A stretch of DNA of 22,499 bases, taken from NCBI RefSeq assembly GCF_002104995.1, contig NW_024468420.1, positions 1 through 22,499 on the forward strand. Direction: 5' to 3'. Shown here in pieces: positions 9,501-20,300 of this stretch (position 1 is its first letter; each line of letters begins with the position of its first letter). This DNA comes from Linderina pennispora (Eukaryota > Kickxellomycota > Kickxellomycetes > Kickxellales > Kickxellaceae). The notes below the pieces were generated by a model. The model saw only the letters and a program-made list of their open reading frames with translations. It was not told the origin of the DNA and ran no database searches. The translations under genes were made by a program, and so were the position numbers.

Positions 9501-9620
9501 TATCTCTTGGCAATGGGGATGGGCTGCATGTCAGGTGTAGAAAAGACTCAGCTGCTGACGGCGGTAGTAACAAGGGGGCTGCGCACGCGGGTGTTTGTTG
9601 CTGAAAGGGCGCAAAAATAA
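6526..9620 (+). CDS. NRDE2: NRDE2 family RNA-surveillance / nuclear RNAi factor
   Basis: A nuclear protein of about 1030 residues (human NRDE2 is about 1160) that, in its family, partners with the MTR4/exosome helicase and links splicing, RNA decay and heterochromatin (S. pombe Nrl1). The first ~60 residues are Ser/Arg/Lys/His-rich (RSSKERRHPSSHRDKRKTRD), typical of the family's disordered head. A conserved-looking patch with RYGDRDLLRYQSS and GGRRVLGLRG follows. HAT/TPR-like helical repeats start at about 7190 (DVDAWISYIGLQEQV, then MFQRAIGLNPKSKRLWMEYL) and run to the end. A Gly-rich loop sits at about 8344-8380. The head and the repeat body are in different frames: the switch lies near 6979-6990 and is fixed by one extra G in GGG 6979-6981 or 6983-6985. 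A short intron ending at CTCAG 6990 is an alternative. The ATG at 6526 has good context (gcgATGG). Confidence 0.88.
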
Positions 9621-10012
9621 ATTGGCGGTGCCTCACCACCTGCATTCGCTGTGATCCTGCCTTACTGACCAGTTGCGAAAGCAGTAGATAGCGCATGCTG
9701 GGCAGTCTTGGCTAACCGGCTTGTCGATGGCGTTGGGTCTGATGTGTCAGAAAGAGATAATGCTGGGAGGTAGTGCGCCAAGAATTCGCCTGCAAGGCAG
9801 CATCATGTGAGCAGCGGCACCATACATTAGCCGACACTCACAGCTGTGGTAAACACGTACTGCTTTTGTTGCTCTCCCTGTTTGAAAAATTGTTTAAAAA
9901 CTATCTATACTTGCTATTTGGTGCTACTGCGTATCGTGTTCCCACCTGCTATCTCCACGCACTTGAAGCAAAAGGTGCCGAGATAGCCCGCACAATCTAC
10001 TAATACTCGAGG
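9621..10012. other. Intergenic region between NRDE2 and the PH-like gene
   Basis: About 390 bases in tandem orientation: the 3' flank of NRDE2 and the leader of the PH-like gene. An AT-rich patch (about 9885-9925, with TTTAAAAAC) lies some 110 bases before the next start. No gene-like frame seen. Confidence 0.4.
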
Positions 10013-10525
10013 ATGTCGCAATCCGTATCAGAGTCCGCCGAATTGCTGCCGCTGGAACGCCACCAGACACAGTCGACAATCAGTGCCTTCAGCGCTACCG
10101 GGGCAGAGAGAAACGTTACTGCAGAGCTCAATCCTCATGTACTCTACGAAGATAGTGATTTGCAAGTATCCCAAGAGGGGCTGACAATTAAGAGGTACTA
10201 CTTCCCAATCCCAATGTCCAAATTTATTCCGTGGGGCAAGATTGAGACTGTGCAGACAGCGAGCGAGGCTAATGTCCAGTGGTACGAGCTCAAGATGTGG
10301 GGGATGGGTTTCGGTAATATCTGGTGGGCACAAAAGTTCCGGATTATCAATGACCAACGCAACGGCCAGCTTAGGGTGAACACACTCCCAGACATAATGG
10401 GGGCAAATATCGTGATCAAGATCAGAGGCCAGTGGGTGCGTCCTGGGTGCCATGTCGAGTATGCCCAGGAGGCGATACGTGCTATTCGCAGAATGCTGGC
10501 TCGTACACACCAACATGCAGAATGA
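10013..10525 (+). CDS. Small PH-like domain protein, uncharacterised
   Basis: A 170-residue soluble protein. Residues 1-40 are polar and probably disordered. Residues 43-163 form one compact domain: LYEDSDLQVSQEGLTIKRYYFP (strand pair then an aromatic turn), KFIPWGKIETVQ, WYELKMWGMGFGNIWWAQKF (Trp-rich), ANIVIKIRGQWVRPG and a C-terminal helix AQEAIRAIRRML. This layout, with EGLTIKRYYFP, an I-x-W/Y-x-x-I strand and a final helix, resembles the small bacterial-PH-type proteins found in bacteria, plants and fungi, whose function is unknown. There is no signal peptide or membrane segment. The start is the first ATG after the leader, with a Ser/Glu-rich beginning. The frame is intact. It lies downstream of NRDE2 on the same strand; no functional link is evident. 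Confidence 0.7.
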   Translation: MSQSVSESAELLPLERHQTQSTISAFSATGAERNVTAELNPHVLYEDSDLQVSQEGLTIKRYYFPIPMSKFIPWGKIETVQTASEANVQWYELKMWGMGFGNIWWAQKFRIINDQRNGQLRVNTLPDIMGANIVIKIRGQWVRPGCHVEYAQEAIRAIRRMLARTHQHAE

Positions 10526-11557
10526 GCCCGCAGTTATCGACTGATGCTATTATTAGGCGCAGCATTGTTTGTTCTGGCCAGTATTTTATCGACGAAGCAT
10601 ATTGTTAGCGGGAGGGGACAGACCATTATGTCTAAGCCTCTCTCGCTTGCTCGCTCGGCTATTATCCTTCCTGCTGTCAGACTACCTAATCTTTCATCTT
10701 GGGATGCTACAAAACACTAATGATTTAACCTTGCTGGCATGAATGTGCAATTGACGGTATTAAGCAGCACGCTGCTGCGGCCAAGTGCTGCCAAGAGGGG
10801 AAATCACGAAACCAACTTCTCAACCGTTAATTTCGTGGTGGGCGGGAAAAACAGGGAGCCGAGGGACGACGCCATCAAATATTAAAAATGGCCATATAGC
10901 CAAGGGAACGGGCTTGGGGCGATAATGGCTGGAATGGGACCAACAGACGACGGCCTGGATGGCATGTACTCATCCTACTGCGGATATGCCGTGCTTGGGA
11001 GACGACAAAATCCCGCTCCCTTGCTTGGGATCTTCTCCTTGGTGCACACGACCACGCACATGCCCTCCACAACCACCATCCCCAAAAGAATGCATCGGCG
11101 TGCTGCTTGCCGACATGAAAAAAGGGGGAGAGAAAAAGACGCAATATGCAATGGAAGATACTCAGCACAAAAACATCGGGTTGCGGCACATGAGCAAAAG
11201 GAAAGCGGTAAAAAAAGGCACACAGCACCCAATTAATTGCCATGTCGTATTGGCCACCTACCAGTGTTCATATAAATCATGTGCCCTGAGTACATGACGG
11301 TAATTGCGAATGTATGTCCAAAAATATTTATTTTATATACACAGGAATGTAAAGTGGATCACCAAAAAATAGTGCAGCACCTTGGCAGAAGAGGATTTGC
11401 AACAAGGACGGCGATGCAGAAAGGGAGAAGAAAAATAATGTGCAAAGGAGAGCCGGAACAGCATGTATGCTCGGCATTTTTGTATCTTGAGGGGAGCGCG
11501 GCTCGTCGATTGGGGTTGGGTGCACGAGGGCAGCTTCTTTTGGTGGGCATGGTTCAT
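10526..11557. other. Gene-poor interval between convergent genes
   Basis: About 1 kb between the ends of the PH-like gene (+) and the acidic-protein gene (-). It contains short overlapping open frames on both strands with no family character. AT-rich stretches such as 11323-11341 (AATATTTATTTTATATAC) suit 3' UTR or polyadenylation sequence for the minus-strand gene. Nothing else recognised. Confidence 0.4.
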
Positions 11558-12028
11558 TTACATGACGCAGAATTCGTTGTCATCAGCGTCGATGGCCTGG
11601 ATCTGTGCCCTCAGCGAGTTGTACACACGCTCAGGCCGCACTCTCCAGGGCCGGGGACCTGCAGTCATCGGCTGATGAGGGCATTCGGTGTCCAGCTCCA
11701 TCTCAAACACGCCATCGAATTCAGGACAGTCCGCCTCCCAGTCCCCGTCAAGGGTCTTGTCGTCGACCTCGCTCTCACTGTCGCTGGCAAGCGATAGTTT
11801 GCTTTGGTGGCTGTCAATCAGCTTGACTTCCGAGAACGAGGGGAGAGCAAATGTCGTCGACAGCATCGACTGCTGCATAAGCGACTCGTTGGCTGGCGAC
11901 GGTGGCGGTGAGGGGAGAGCGAGAGCGGTAATGTACGTCTGGCTCGAGATCGAGGGCAGGCGACTGCGGATGAGTGTGCGAGTGGACTTGCGAGGAGCCA
12001 GGTACAGAGGAGAGGTGTATGTGTTCAT
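11558..12028 (-). CDS. Hypothetical acidic protein
   Basis: A 156-residue protein I do not recognise. The head (1-35) is basic and Ser/Thr-rich with RKSTRTLIRSRLPSISS, followed by a Pro-rich LALPSPPPSPANES (36-49). The middle is strongly acidic (SLASDSESEVDDKTLDGDWEAD, about 79-100). The tail carries a compact, conserved-looking segment, RPWRVRPERVYNSLRAQIQAID (about 125-146), ending in DDNEFCVM. SPPPSP-type motifs suggest phosphorylation by proline-directed kinases (inference). It is favoured over the 118-residue frame on the opposite strand because of its mixed-charge composition, the CT-rich leader on its own strand and a TATATAAA box 115 bases upstream. It could be a lineage-specific regulator; function unknown. 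Confidence 0.55.
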   Translation of the reverse strand: MNTYTSPLYLAPRKSTRTLIRSRLPSISSQTYITALALPSPPPSPANESLMQQSMLSTTFALPSFSEVKLIDSHQSKLSLASDSESEVDDKTLDGDWEADCPEFDGVFEMELDTECPHQPMTAGPRPWRVRPERVYNSLRAQIQAIDADDNEFCVM

Positions 12029-12360
12029 GGAGGATAAGTATTGATATATACAGCTGCTAAAAGAGCTCGGCGCAATAAGACTGGGACTGAGGGGGTAAGG
12101 AAAGGAAGGAGAAAGCGAGAGCCAGGGGCAGGCTAAGGCCAGTTTATATATCCGTGATAATGGAGCGCCTCTGCAGGCGAAATATGCAAGAAAATAGTGA
12201 AATGCAGAACCAAGATCTGAGCACTATAAAATGACGAGCGAGTGAGAGAGAGGAAGATACACTGCAATGGGAGGCGTTCAAGGTTGGCACCCTTTTTATG
12301 CTAAAGCGTTGGGGGGTTGAGCAAGGGAGAGCTGTAGACGACTATTTATGATTCTTCCAG
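12029..12360 (-). promoter_or_regulatory. Promoter and leader of the acidic-protein gene
   Basis: Read on the minus strand, the 12068-12130 segment is a pyrimidine-rich tract (plus strand GA-rich, e.g. ggaaaggaaggagaaagcgag), common just around transcription starts in fungi. It lies between the start codon and a TATATAAA sequence at 12143-12150. A further TATA-like CATAAAAAGG occurs near 12292-12301 on the minus strand, and a plus-strand TATAAAA at 12225-12231. Confidence 0.5.
12143..12150 (-). promoter_or_regulatory. TATA box candidate (TATATAAA)
   Basis: Minus-strand TATATAAA, 115 bases upstream of the acidic-protein start codon and just beyond a CT-rich tract, the expected order for a fungal promoter. 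Confidence 0.5.
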
Positions 12361-15300
12361 CGGAGGGGTGGCAGTATGAAAGAGTAGCGAAGGCTGGCAA
12401 GGCTGTGAATGTTTGCGAGCACGCCTTCTTTTTGTGCTGCTGTAGGCAGGTAGCAGCAAGGGTTGGGAAAAATGTGCTGGCTGTGTATGAGAAGCGAGGC
12501 AGTAAGGCAAGCTGATGACGTTGCCTGTACAGACGAAACGAAAAATAATGAGAGCAGAGGGGCGGTTGGGGGATGTTTGAGGGTGCTTGGGTGAAGCTGA
12601 TGGAAAAGGCGGGTGGAGAGACGGCGGTATGCTGCCTATTTATTCATCACTTGCATATGAATAGACATACGAGTCGGAAAGCCTTTGGAGCGGAATGCGA
12701 AACGGCTACAGCCAAGGGGGCAAGGAGAGAAATACCGGCTCTGCCCACTGTTGGCCACCACACTCGGCAATCAGGGCAGTAGGCGGAGCATGCCGGGTGC
12801 CCACCCTCCCCCCGCACACCCCCTGCCCAATAAATCCTGACAGCAAAACAAAAGTCGGGAGTGGGCGGCAGGCATGCGGCAGCTGGCCCCCACCTAACAA
12901 ACCCGGGCTCTCAACCCGCCCTCTTCTCACAGATGCCGTTTCTTTTTGTTTCAGCAGGCGACTGGGATGTTTTTAATTCCTTCTGGCGGCCCACTCGGAA
13001 AATAACGATGAAAAATCCCAGGGGCCGTGTTCTGGCCATGCCCCTCCCCCATCGATGCCGCATCACTTGCGCTGTGCATGGTGCACGCTTGCCAATGTTT
13101 CTTCGCAGCAGCAGCTTTGGCAGAAAGAGCCTGCTCCATGTCGGCATTTAAGATCGCAGTGCATCAGCAACAGCCAGTATTAAGCTGCGGCCGGAAAAAG
13201 AACTCGACAGAACGCTATGTGCTGGAAAATGCCCTCTGCTAAGCCCATCTGAGAATTGCGGTTCACGCAGGAGACATCAGGTATGCTTGATTTCCATTTT
13301 GCCTCTTGTTGCGGGTTCGGCTTGATTACAAAGGCAGTAGAGTGAAGGAAACGGTACAGGAGCTATGCATATTGTGTATGTGAATGAACCGCTTGGAAAG
13401 CCACCTTGGTGCCGGCCGCGAGTTCCAGCAAGCCTGGCTGATGACCTGGTGGTTCGCTGGCCCAGGTGGCGAAAGCAATGGTGCCCAGACAAGCCGACAA
13501 TCGCTCTCGGGTGATATTTTTAGTCGTATATCGACAACCACAGATATACCGATTCACTCAGCTGAGTATTTCCGGATGCTTGCCGTCGGCGGCGAATGCG
13601 CATTATTCCATTGCGCAAGGCTCAGATAATAACATCCACATTGCACATACGCACAGCATCAGCCCAGCAAAGGCTGTTTTGCTGAAAATCGGGATACATT
13701 GCTTTTATGCCAAAGCTCCGGCACCTTCACGGGAAAGGAGATTCCCGACGAGCTACTCATCCTCGGCTAGCTACTGTTGCCGTCGGCAAAAATGATATAC
13801 GCTGGAATCGATATGCGAGCACCAGGGTTCAATTGGGCGGTACACTAGAAAACGGGGGACGAGAATTGCATAGAGCCAGCGAGCAAAACGTTTCAGCGCA
13901 GCCTAGTAGCACGGCCGGGCCTAGAAATCGTCTCCGAACCTTTGCCGTTTCCCGTCTCCTACTGACTTTTTCTCGCCATTGGCCCAAGACGACCAGCTTC
14001 CGGGTATTCTATTTTACCTCTCACATATATCCCCTCTCCGTAAGGGAAGAATAAGGGTGTAGATACGTGGGATTCTGGAGAAACGCCAAGCATATCGGCC
14101 CAGCAGTGCATGCCTTGCCCCTTCACTTTCCAAACGAACAGCGCTGAACCTCCACGTAACTGCTAATTGCGGCTTACTGTTGGGTACATGCCCTAGTGCT
14201 TTGATTTCCAACTGTGACATGGTTTGAGGAAGCGCCGTGCCTTTTCAACATGGGGTAGGTGAAAAATGCATGGCCCAGAGAGATAAGCCGGGCCTGCATA
14301 GCCTTGCCCCTTGAATTCTTACATGTCGTGCTCCCGCCCCTTCCCCACATGTCTCTCGGCAATAGCTTATGAAGAATAGAACCAGCTCTACTGTCCATTT
14401 CCTAACCCCCTCCCTTTTGTGCGCAGTCGCTGGAAATAGAAAAGACCGAGCCTTTTGCTCCATGCTGGCACCACGACCTCCACATACCCTAGCTAGCCGA
14501 GAAAGGGCAAGGACGAAATAGTGACATGGTGTTCGGCTATGCATATGGCGATCTGAGCACAAAATTTTTGCTGAGTGACCATGATCTGCGGTGTGCGCTT
14601 TCCAGATCCCTCATAATACGCGCAGACTTTATGACCTTTTTTGCCGAGCATGCGCCTCTCACAATCCACTATCGCCTTCTTCCCGCTAAGGAAATGATGT
14701 AGGGAACAGGTCCTGACAATGGGGCTGGCGTGAGCTTTTTTTTTTTTCGCCAGCTCGTCTGTCCGCCCACCCGCTTGCCTGCCTGCTCGCCCGCCTGCTC
14801 GCTCGGGCAAGAGCCGTGTAGGAACCTAAATGGCACTCACGACGCATTCAGCTTGCATAGCACAATGACACACCGCCTTGTCAATATACCCGTGGACGCA
14901 AATAAATATAGAATGATGCGTGAATCCTTTATTTCTCTTCTGCTGTTTATTGGCACGCGGTTGTAAGAAGACCTTGCAAACTATGGCACACTACCTCTGT
15001 TCCTCTCGCCTGCCTCCACCCCCACCCCCCAAACGCCTGCAGGCGCAATTGTCGGATTCCACATGATTTGCGACAAAAAGGAACCACGAGTGACAATGGC
15101 TCAAGTTCTATGCCTACATTGCAGCTATTGATTGTCTCCCGTTGAGCCGCGCCCTTTGGCTCTTGTGTGGTTCTCCTCAATTGGCAGGCTTAACGATGCT
15201 TTCTCTTCCCAAGCCTCCCCCGCCCTGTCGAGGTGCTCAGACACAAAAGCTGGTTGGTGCTGGCGTTGCTGCCAAACTAGCCGACAAATATGTAGTTGGG

Positions 15301-17383
15301 AAAGCGGATATGCACTTGTCTGCACACCTACATAAATGGAGTACCAAACGCTCATATAGTTTCCTGTCTCACTGCCCCAAAAAGCGGTCCATTTCTCCCC
15401 TATTCGTTGGCACGGGACATACCAAAGCTGTGCCTATCCATACATATATTAAGTGAATTTTTGGCGGAAAAACCAAAACAGACCTAGTGTTTCTCGCTGC
15501 TGTTGCCTTTGGCCATCCAATCTGTGCCAGGCCGTTCTGAATGCACATGTGCATCCATCCAATGGCATTTTTTCTTTTTATAATGGTGGTATGCCTATGT
15601 TGGCCACCATCTAAAACAGGTTTTGCTTATGAGCAATTTAGGTCGGGCGTGCAACACGCCGGAATTTTGGTGATTGGGGTGAGCACATGGACAGACACCG
15701 TTCAGCTTGGGAATCTACACAAATAGGTGATTTGATCCACTGTGAAAACACCTCGTTGCACTGAATGTGAGGCAGTCAACGGTCGCACTCGCCCAGTAAT
15801 AGAAACAAATCACAGCGGATAGCTTGGAGGTGGTATTCCTTCACATTGGTGTACCTGCTAGACTCCCAAGCTGAATAGGTGACTGGGGAGAGGGGTCCAA
15901 TCCTGTTTCGGGGGTGGCAAAATAACTGCGAAGGATGTTACTGTGGTGCTAATAGCGGACTGTCTTATTGAAGGCCAACTTGGAATGCTCCCACTGCCCA
16001 CTTTCTCAGCCCAAATGCGATTTTCATTGCAAAAACTCAATGACAACATCTGAATACAGGGTGCCCGCCAATAGCGCGGCCCCCGCATCTCCTCCAAAAT
16101 GATGCAAAACTGCTATTGAGTGTTGCCTGTATTTTTAGATGCCGATTCGGCAGTTGAGTCCATCCCCATCTATCGCCAAACGCGGCACCACAACCTGCTG
16201 ATTTCTCTCTTGTGGATTGGTACACCAAATGCTGGCGGAACGGCAAAACATCAACGTAAGCGGCGGAGGCGGCCAGTATAGGGTGGATGAATAGAGAAGA
16301 AAGAACCTACTCTTGCGGCGCTTGTCCGGCATGAGCGCACATTTGAGCGAGATTCCAAAACAACCACCATTAACACAGCCAGGCATTGTGCTTTCCAGTT
16401 TCAGTTAGAATCTCCCAATGAATAGCGCTTGGCTTCTTGATTTCTGCAAGTGTGTCAAGTTATACGGGAATGGCACCACTTTTTTATTTTGTAAGGGGCT
16501 CACGTCGCAGTTACCAATGGGTAAAAAAGCTCCGAGCCCATTCCGGGCTGATTGTTCGCAAACACCCCCTCCCCTCAATATTCTACTACACTTGCAAATG
16601 GCTCTCCCCACGTTCAAGTGCTAAGGGGAGTCAGCTAGCTAGTCCCTCTCAATTTAGTATATCGTCCACGTTCAGTGTCGTTCGGTGTCTGTATATGCCT
16701 GTTGGGCTAAATAGTGCTATGTCACGCTGTCCCGCCCCCTATTTCGGTTACTGATATCATTGAAGACATTTGCCGAGCTGTCCCTCGGATGATAGACTGC
16801 AAAAGTGTACCCGAACACCCAGGTTCTGGCGCTACATCGTTTTTTTTGCATTGTAGCCGATGCAGTATCTATCTTCCGGCCCAAGGAATAGCGTATCGAA
16901 AGACCAAGTAAAGGCCCGATGGTGTTCATTGTGCCATTGCCGGTGGGATTTTATAGCCGGCATGAGCTCCACGGAACGAAGCTGGATCACAAAAACAACC
17001 CGGCGGGTATTTCCAGGGCCTGCGTTTACGCAGTGCCAGCACCTCTGGCGATCCAGTCACGATCTTGATACCGAGATGGCGTTGTTGTTTTATGTGCCAC
17101 TGCTATCAGCAGCAAGCGGCGGCTCGGCTCCTCGAGCAATTTGTGTGGAGCAGGATGATCGCCCTCGCAGTCGACTCGACTCCGAGGAAAAAACTCTGGG
17201 CATGCCTTCTTTGTGGTCCGGCTTCTGAGTGGTCTGCGCCTTTTTAAGCTCCAGCACAGCTATTTCTGCGCTTGATTCGCCAGTTTCCAGTATTCTTCAG
17301 CGTTTCTCTCCCTTTTTGGTCTCACGCCTAGCCTTTTATTCCACAGTTTTGCTCTCCTTGTAACTTTACAGTAAACATTTCGG
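12361..17383. other. About 5 kb without a convincing gene
   Basis: Between the divergent acidic-protein and kinase genes I see no family-like protein on either strand. The longest frames are about 105-122 codons, with mixed composition and no domain. Base composition is moderate, neither the AT-rich type of 5.9-6.3 kb nor coding-like. Local features: scattered TATA-like and T/A-rich patches, G- and C-rich runs (12715-12720, 12808-12815), a T12 run at 14736-14747 next to a Cys/Gly-codon-like CTGC/CGCC simple tract, and a pyrimidine-rich stretch just before the kinase start (about 17270-17340). Long regulatory DNA, a noncoding transcript or a gene too damaged to read are all possible. Confidence 0.55.
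14736..14806. repeat. T12 run followed by a CTGC/CGCC-rich simple tract
   Basis: Twelve Ts (14736-14747) are followed by pyrimidine-rich, loosely repeated CTGCCTG, CTCGCCCGC and CTGCTCGC words up to about 14806. It looks like low-complexity DNA rather than a coding or mobile sequence. Confidence 0.7.
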
Positions 17384-20300
17384 ATGCTTCACAATTACGA
17401 GAGCGCCGGGTCCTGGAGTGACCCAGCGCAAAACGCAGATAGCAATGGCGCAGCAGCAGCAGCAACCGCAGGCGGTGTGCTTGCCCAGGGCACGATGCTC
17501 CAAGTTGGGCAGCAGTCGTGCGCCGGTGAAGCAGTTCCTCTCTGAAGGTACCAGTACCAGACAGCCCAGAGATCGGCAGTGCACAATCACAGCTTCCTTT
17601 GCGAAGGGAGCGTTCAAACACCCAGGCCCGAGTTGCGAACCCTTGCTCATGCTCACCACCCTTGCACATTCTCACAACTGGTATACCTAGGTGGCCATGC
17701 CAATGTATACCTGGTAACAATGATCAGCACGGGGACGACAAAGGTCCTCAAGCACATAAAGTTTGCGCACGACGAGCCCGAGCACAGACAGCGCGTCGAG
17801 AAGGAGATTCAGCTCATGGTAAGGACAGACGAATGCGCCGAAAGAAGCGCGACAAAGAGCAGGTTGTGATTTGCAGTGGGACGAAAACGGAAATAGAAAA
17901 ACTCTGTTGGCCATCACCAACCAAAACAACATTCTCTGCAGGCTGTAATTTATTGGGCTGTTTCCAAAATAACGCGAAAACAATACAGCAGCACATCCTA
18001 CGGTCCGCAGTGCCGGGGGAGGAGGCCGAGAAAGCACTCGTTGCTAACAGACACCGTTGTTTGTAGCGTCAACTCTCGGGACACGCAAACATTGTAGCGC
18101 TCGATGACGCGGAGATTGGCGACGGGCAGGCGCCTTCTGCTGATGGACCAGTGCCACGGTGATATTCTTGGGCTGATAAACAACCACCTGCCGCGGCACT
18201 TGGACGAAAAGACAATTCTGCACATATTGGCGACGCATGTAAGGCCGTCGCGCACATGCACTACCAGCGGCCACCTGTGCTGCACCGCGATTTGAAAGTG
18301 GAGAATATCTTGGTTGGCGACAGCGACTACAAGCTGTGCGACTTTGGATCGGCCACAGACCAGCTGGTGCAACCCGACAGACGCGTGGCGCGTGATCCAG
18401 GTCGTGGCGCTGGAAGAAGAAATCCAGCGGTACACAACGCTAGAATACCGCGCGCCCGAGATGATCGACCTGTATTTGCAGCGCGGCATCACTGAAAAGG
18501 CAGACATCTGGGCACTGGGCGTGCTTCTGTATAAGCTGTGCTACTACTGCACACCGTTTGACAATGCATCTCCTCTGGCTATCCTGAATGCCGAGTACTC
18601 GATCCCAGAACGGCCATCGTACTCGAAGCAGCTGAAGCACATTTTCCAGATCACCATGCGGGAGGAGCCGCGCGAGCGCTGCACAATCTACACGCTGTGT
18701 GCATATGTATGCGGACTGCGCGGCGAGCAGTGTATGCTTGAAGACATCTATGCTAGCCCTCCATCGTCGCCGGCTGGAACATCTATGATGCACAGCATAT
18801 CGAATAACAGCTCAAGGTCAGGGGACTCCCGCGCAGCATCAACCAAAGCGGTATGCGGCGAAGCAGACGCCAGCTGCGACGACTTTTGCGGACCAGAACG
18901 CGATTACCGAGCTGGACTCGGATGCGATTGTGCCGATGCGCCGTGGGCGGCCGACAAAGAAGCCCGATGCGATAGGAGCTGCCGTATCGGCGCTACCGAG
19001 TGCCAAATCAGCTGCATTCGATGCGGCAACACCACCCCCAAAGCCGGCACGCCTCTACAGTGCAAGCAAGGTTGGCTTCAAGTCAAAGATGGACTATGTT
19101 TCACCGTACCCGTCTCACATGTCAATGAGCCAGCCGACAACGCCGGTAAACCACCAGGAGACCACCAGCGGCCTGGGTATCTACAGCAAGACGGAGCGCA
19201 CATCAGGGCCGGGTAAGGAAAGCAGGGACACGTTGCCGGTTAGTGCACACACAACATTGGACGGCCTGGAGAGCCTGTCGATGGACTTTGTCGAGGGCGC
19301 TGTGTTTGGGTCGACGCGGCGGACATCAATGGTGCGGCGCAAGCCCAGCCAGCGCACCAGCGTCGCCTCCAGCCCGGCGTCGGCCTTCAGCGATGTGGCC
19401 ACACCCAATGCCAGCCGACAATGTGCGTGGGACGCCGCATGCAGAAGCTGTGGCGCAGTCAGGGCAGCCACCGATCTGCCAAAGTTTTGTTCACCCAGCC
19501 TTACTCCTCCGCCGCAGTCCGCTGGCAGCGGGCTGGCCGCAAACAATCTCCAAGCCATGGCGCTCAGACCGTGCAGCTGGCGTCGCCTCCCGTTTCAAGA
19601 AAATCGCTGGGTGCTCCGGACGACGCCATAGCGTCGCCATTGTCCATGGACACACTGTTGCGACAAGGGCAGCAGCAGCTGCAGACAATGCCGAGTGACG
19701 CGCAGTTTGGCGTGTCACCCAGCAACAACCTTGACGATGCATTCGACACTTCACACAATGGGTGGGATGTGCGGCAGAGCATCGGTGCGCAAAGCAACAA
19801 TTCGCTTCGGCTATCGACCATTCTAGAAGCATACCAGGACATGGACCTGGGCGAGAGCGACATGAACAAGTCGGCTGTGCCACAGCCGAAGGCCCGTGTA
19901 AAGTCCATCTACGACATGACATGGGACAAGCTGGAGGGCGACAGCAACCGCTACAGCACATTGTTCGACGACCAGCTGTTCAATGCCAAGGCGCAGTATG
20001 CAAAGCAGCGCACATCGGTTTATCCAGAACCCTGAAAAACTACTACAAGTCGACGAAGCCCTCGGAGGAGGCGCAGAAACAGCTGGAAGTCGATGCCAGC
20101 CAGTACCCTCGACGATATGCTGGAGTCGTATGGAGGAGTACAACAAACAGCTCACACCAACCACACCGGCGGCTAAATCAGACCTGTGGGCAACCCAGCC
20201 GCCCACCCAGCCGCCCACCCAGCCACCTCCAGCACTCGCTGCGGTGCCCGAGGAGGCGGATGTGCTGCCTGTTGACACGCAGCTCGATATTGACGAGCTG

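Noticed and set aside
11688-12044. 118-codon plus-strand frame opposite the acidic protein
   Set aside because: Ser-rich, low-information composition. The minus-strand frame is longer and has promoter-like sequence in the right place.
13556-13567. 12-base palindrome ACTCAGCTGAGT
   Set aside because: Several of this length are expected by chance; no partner site or gene context.
13810-13850. Possible tRNA B-box-like word (GGTTCAATTGG)
   Set aside because: It does not match the GGTTCRANYCC consensus at its end, and no matching A-box or cloverleaf arms are visible around it.
15541-15554. Perfect 14-base palindrome ATGCACATGTGCAT
   Set aside because: About one such palindrome is expected by chance in 22.5 kb (positions divided by 4 to the 7th), and nothing around it marks a site.
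16860-17228. 122-codon frame in the gene-free interval
   Set aside because: No domain, signal or conserved-looking segment; length is within what chance allows for a region of this size and composition.
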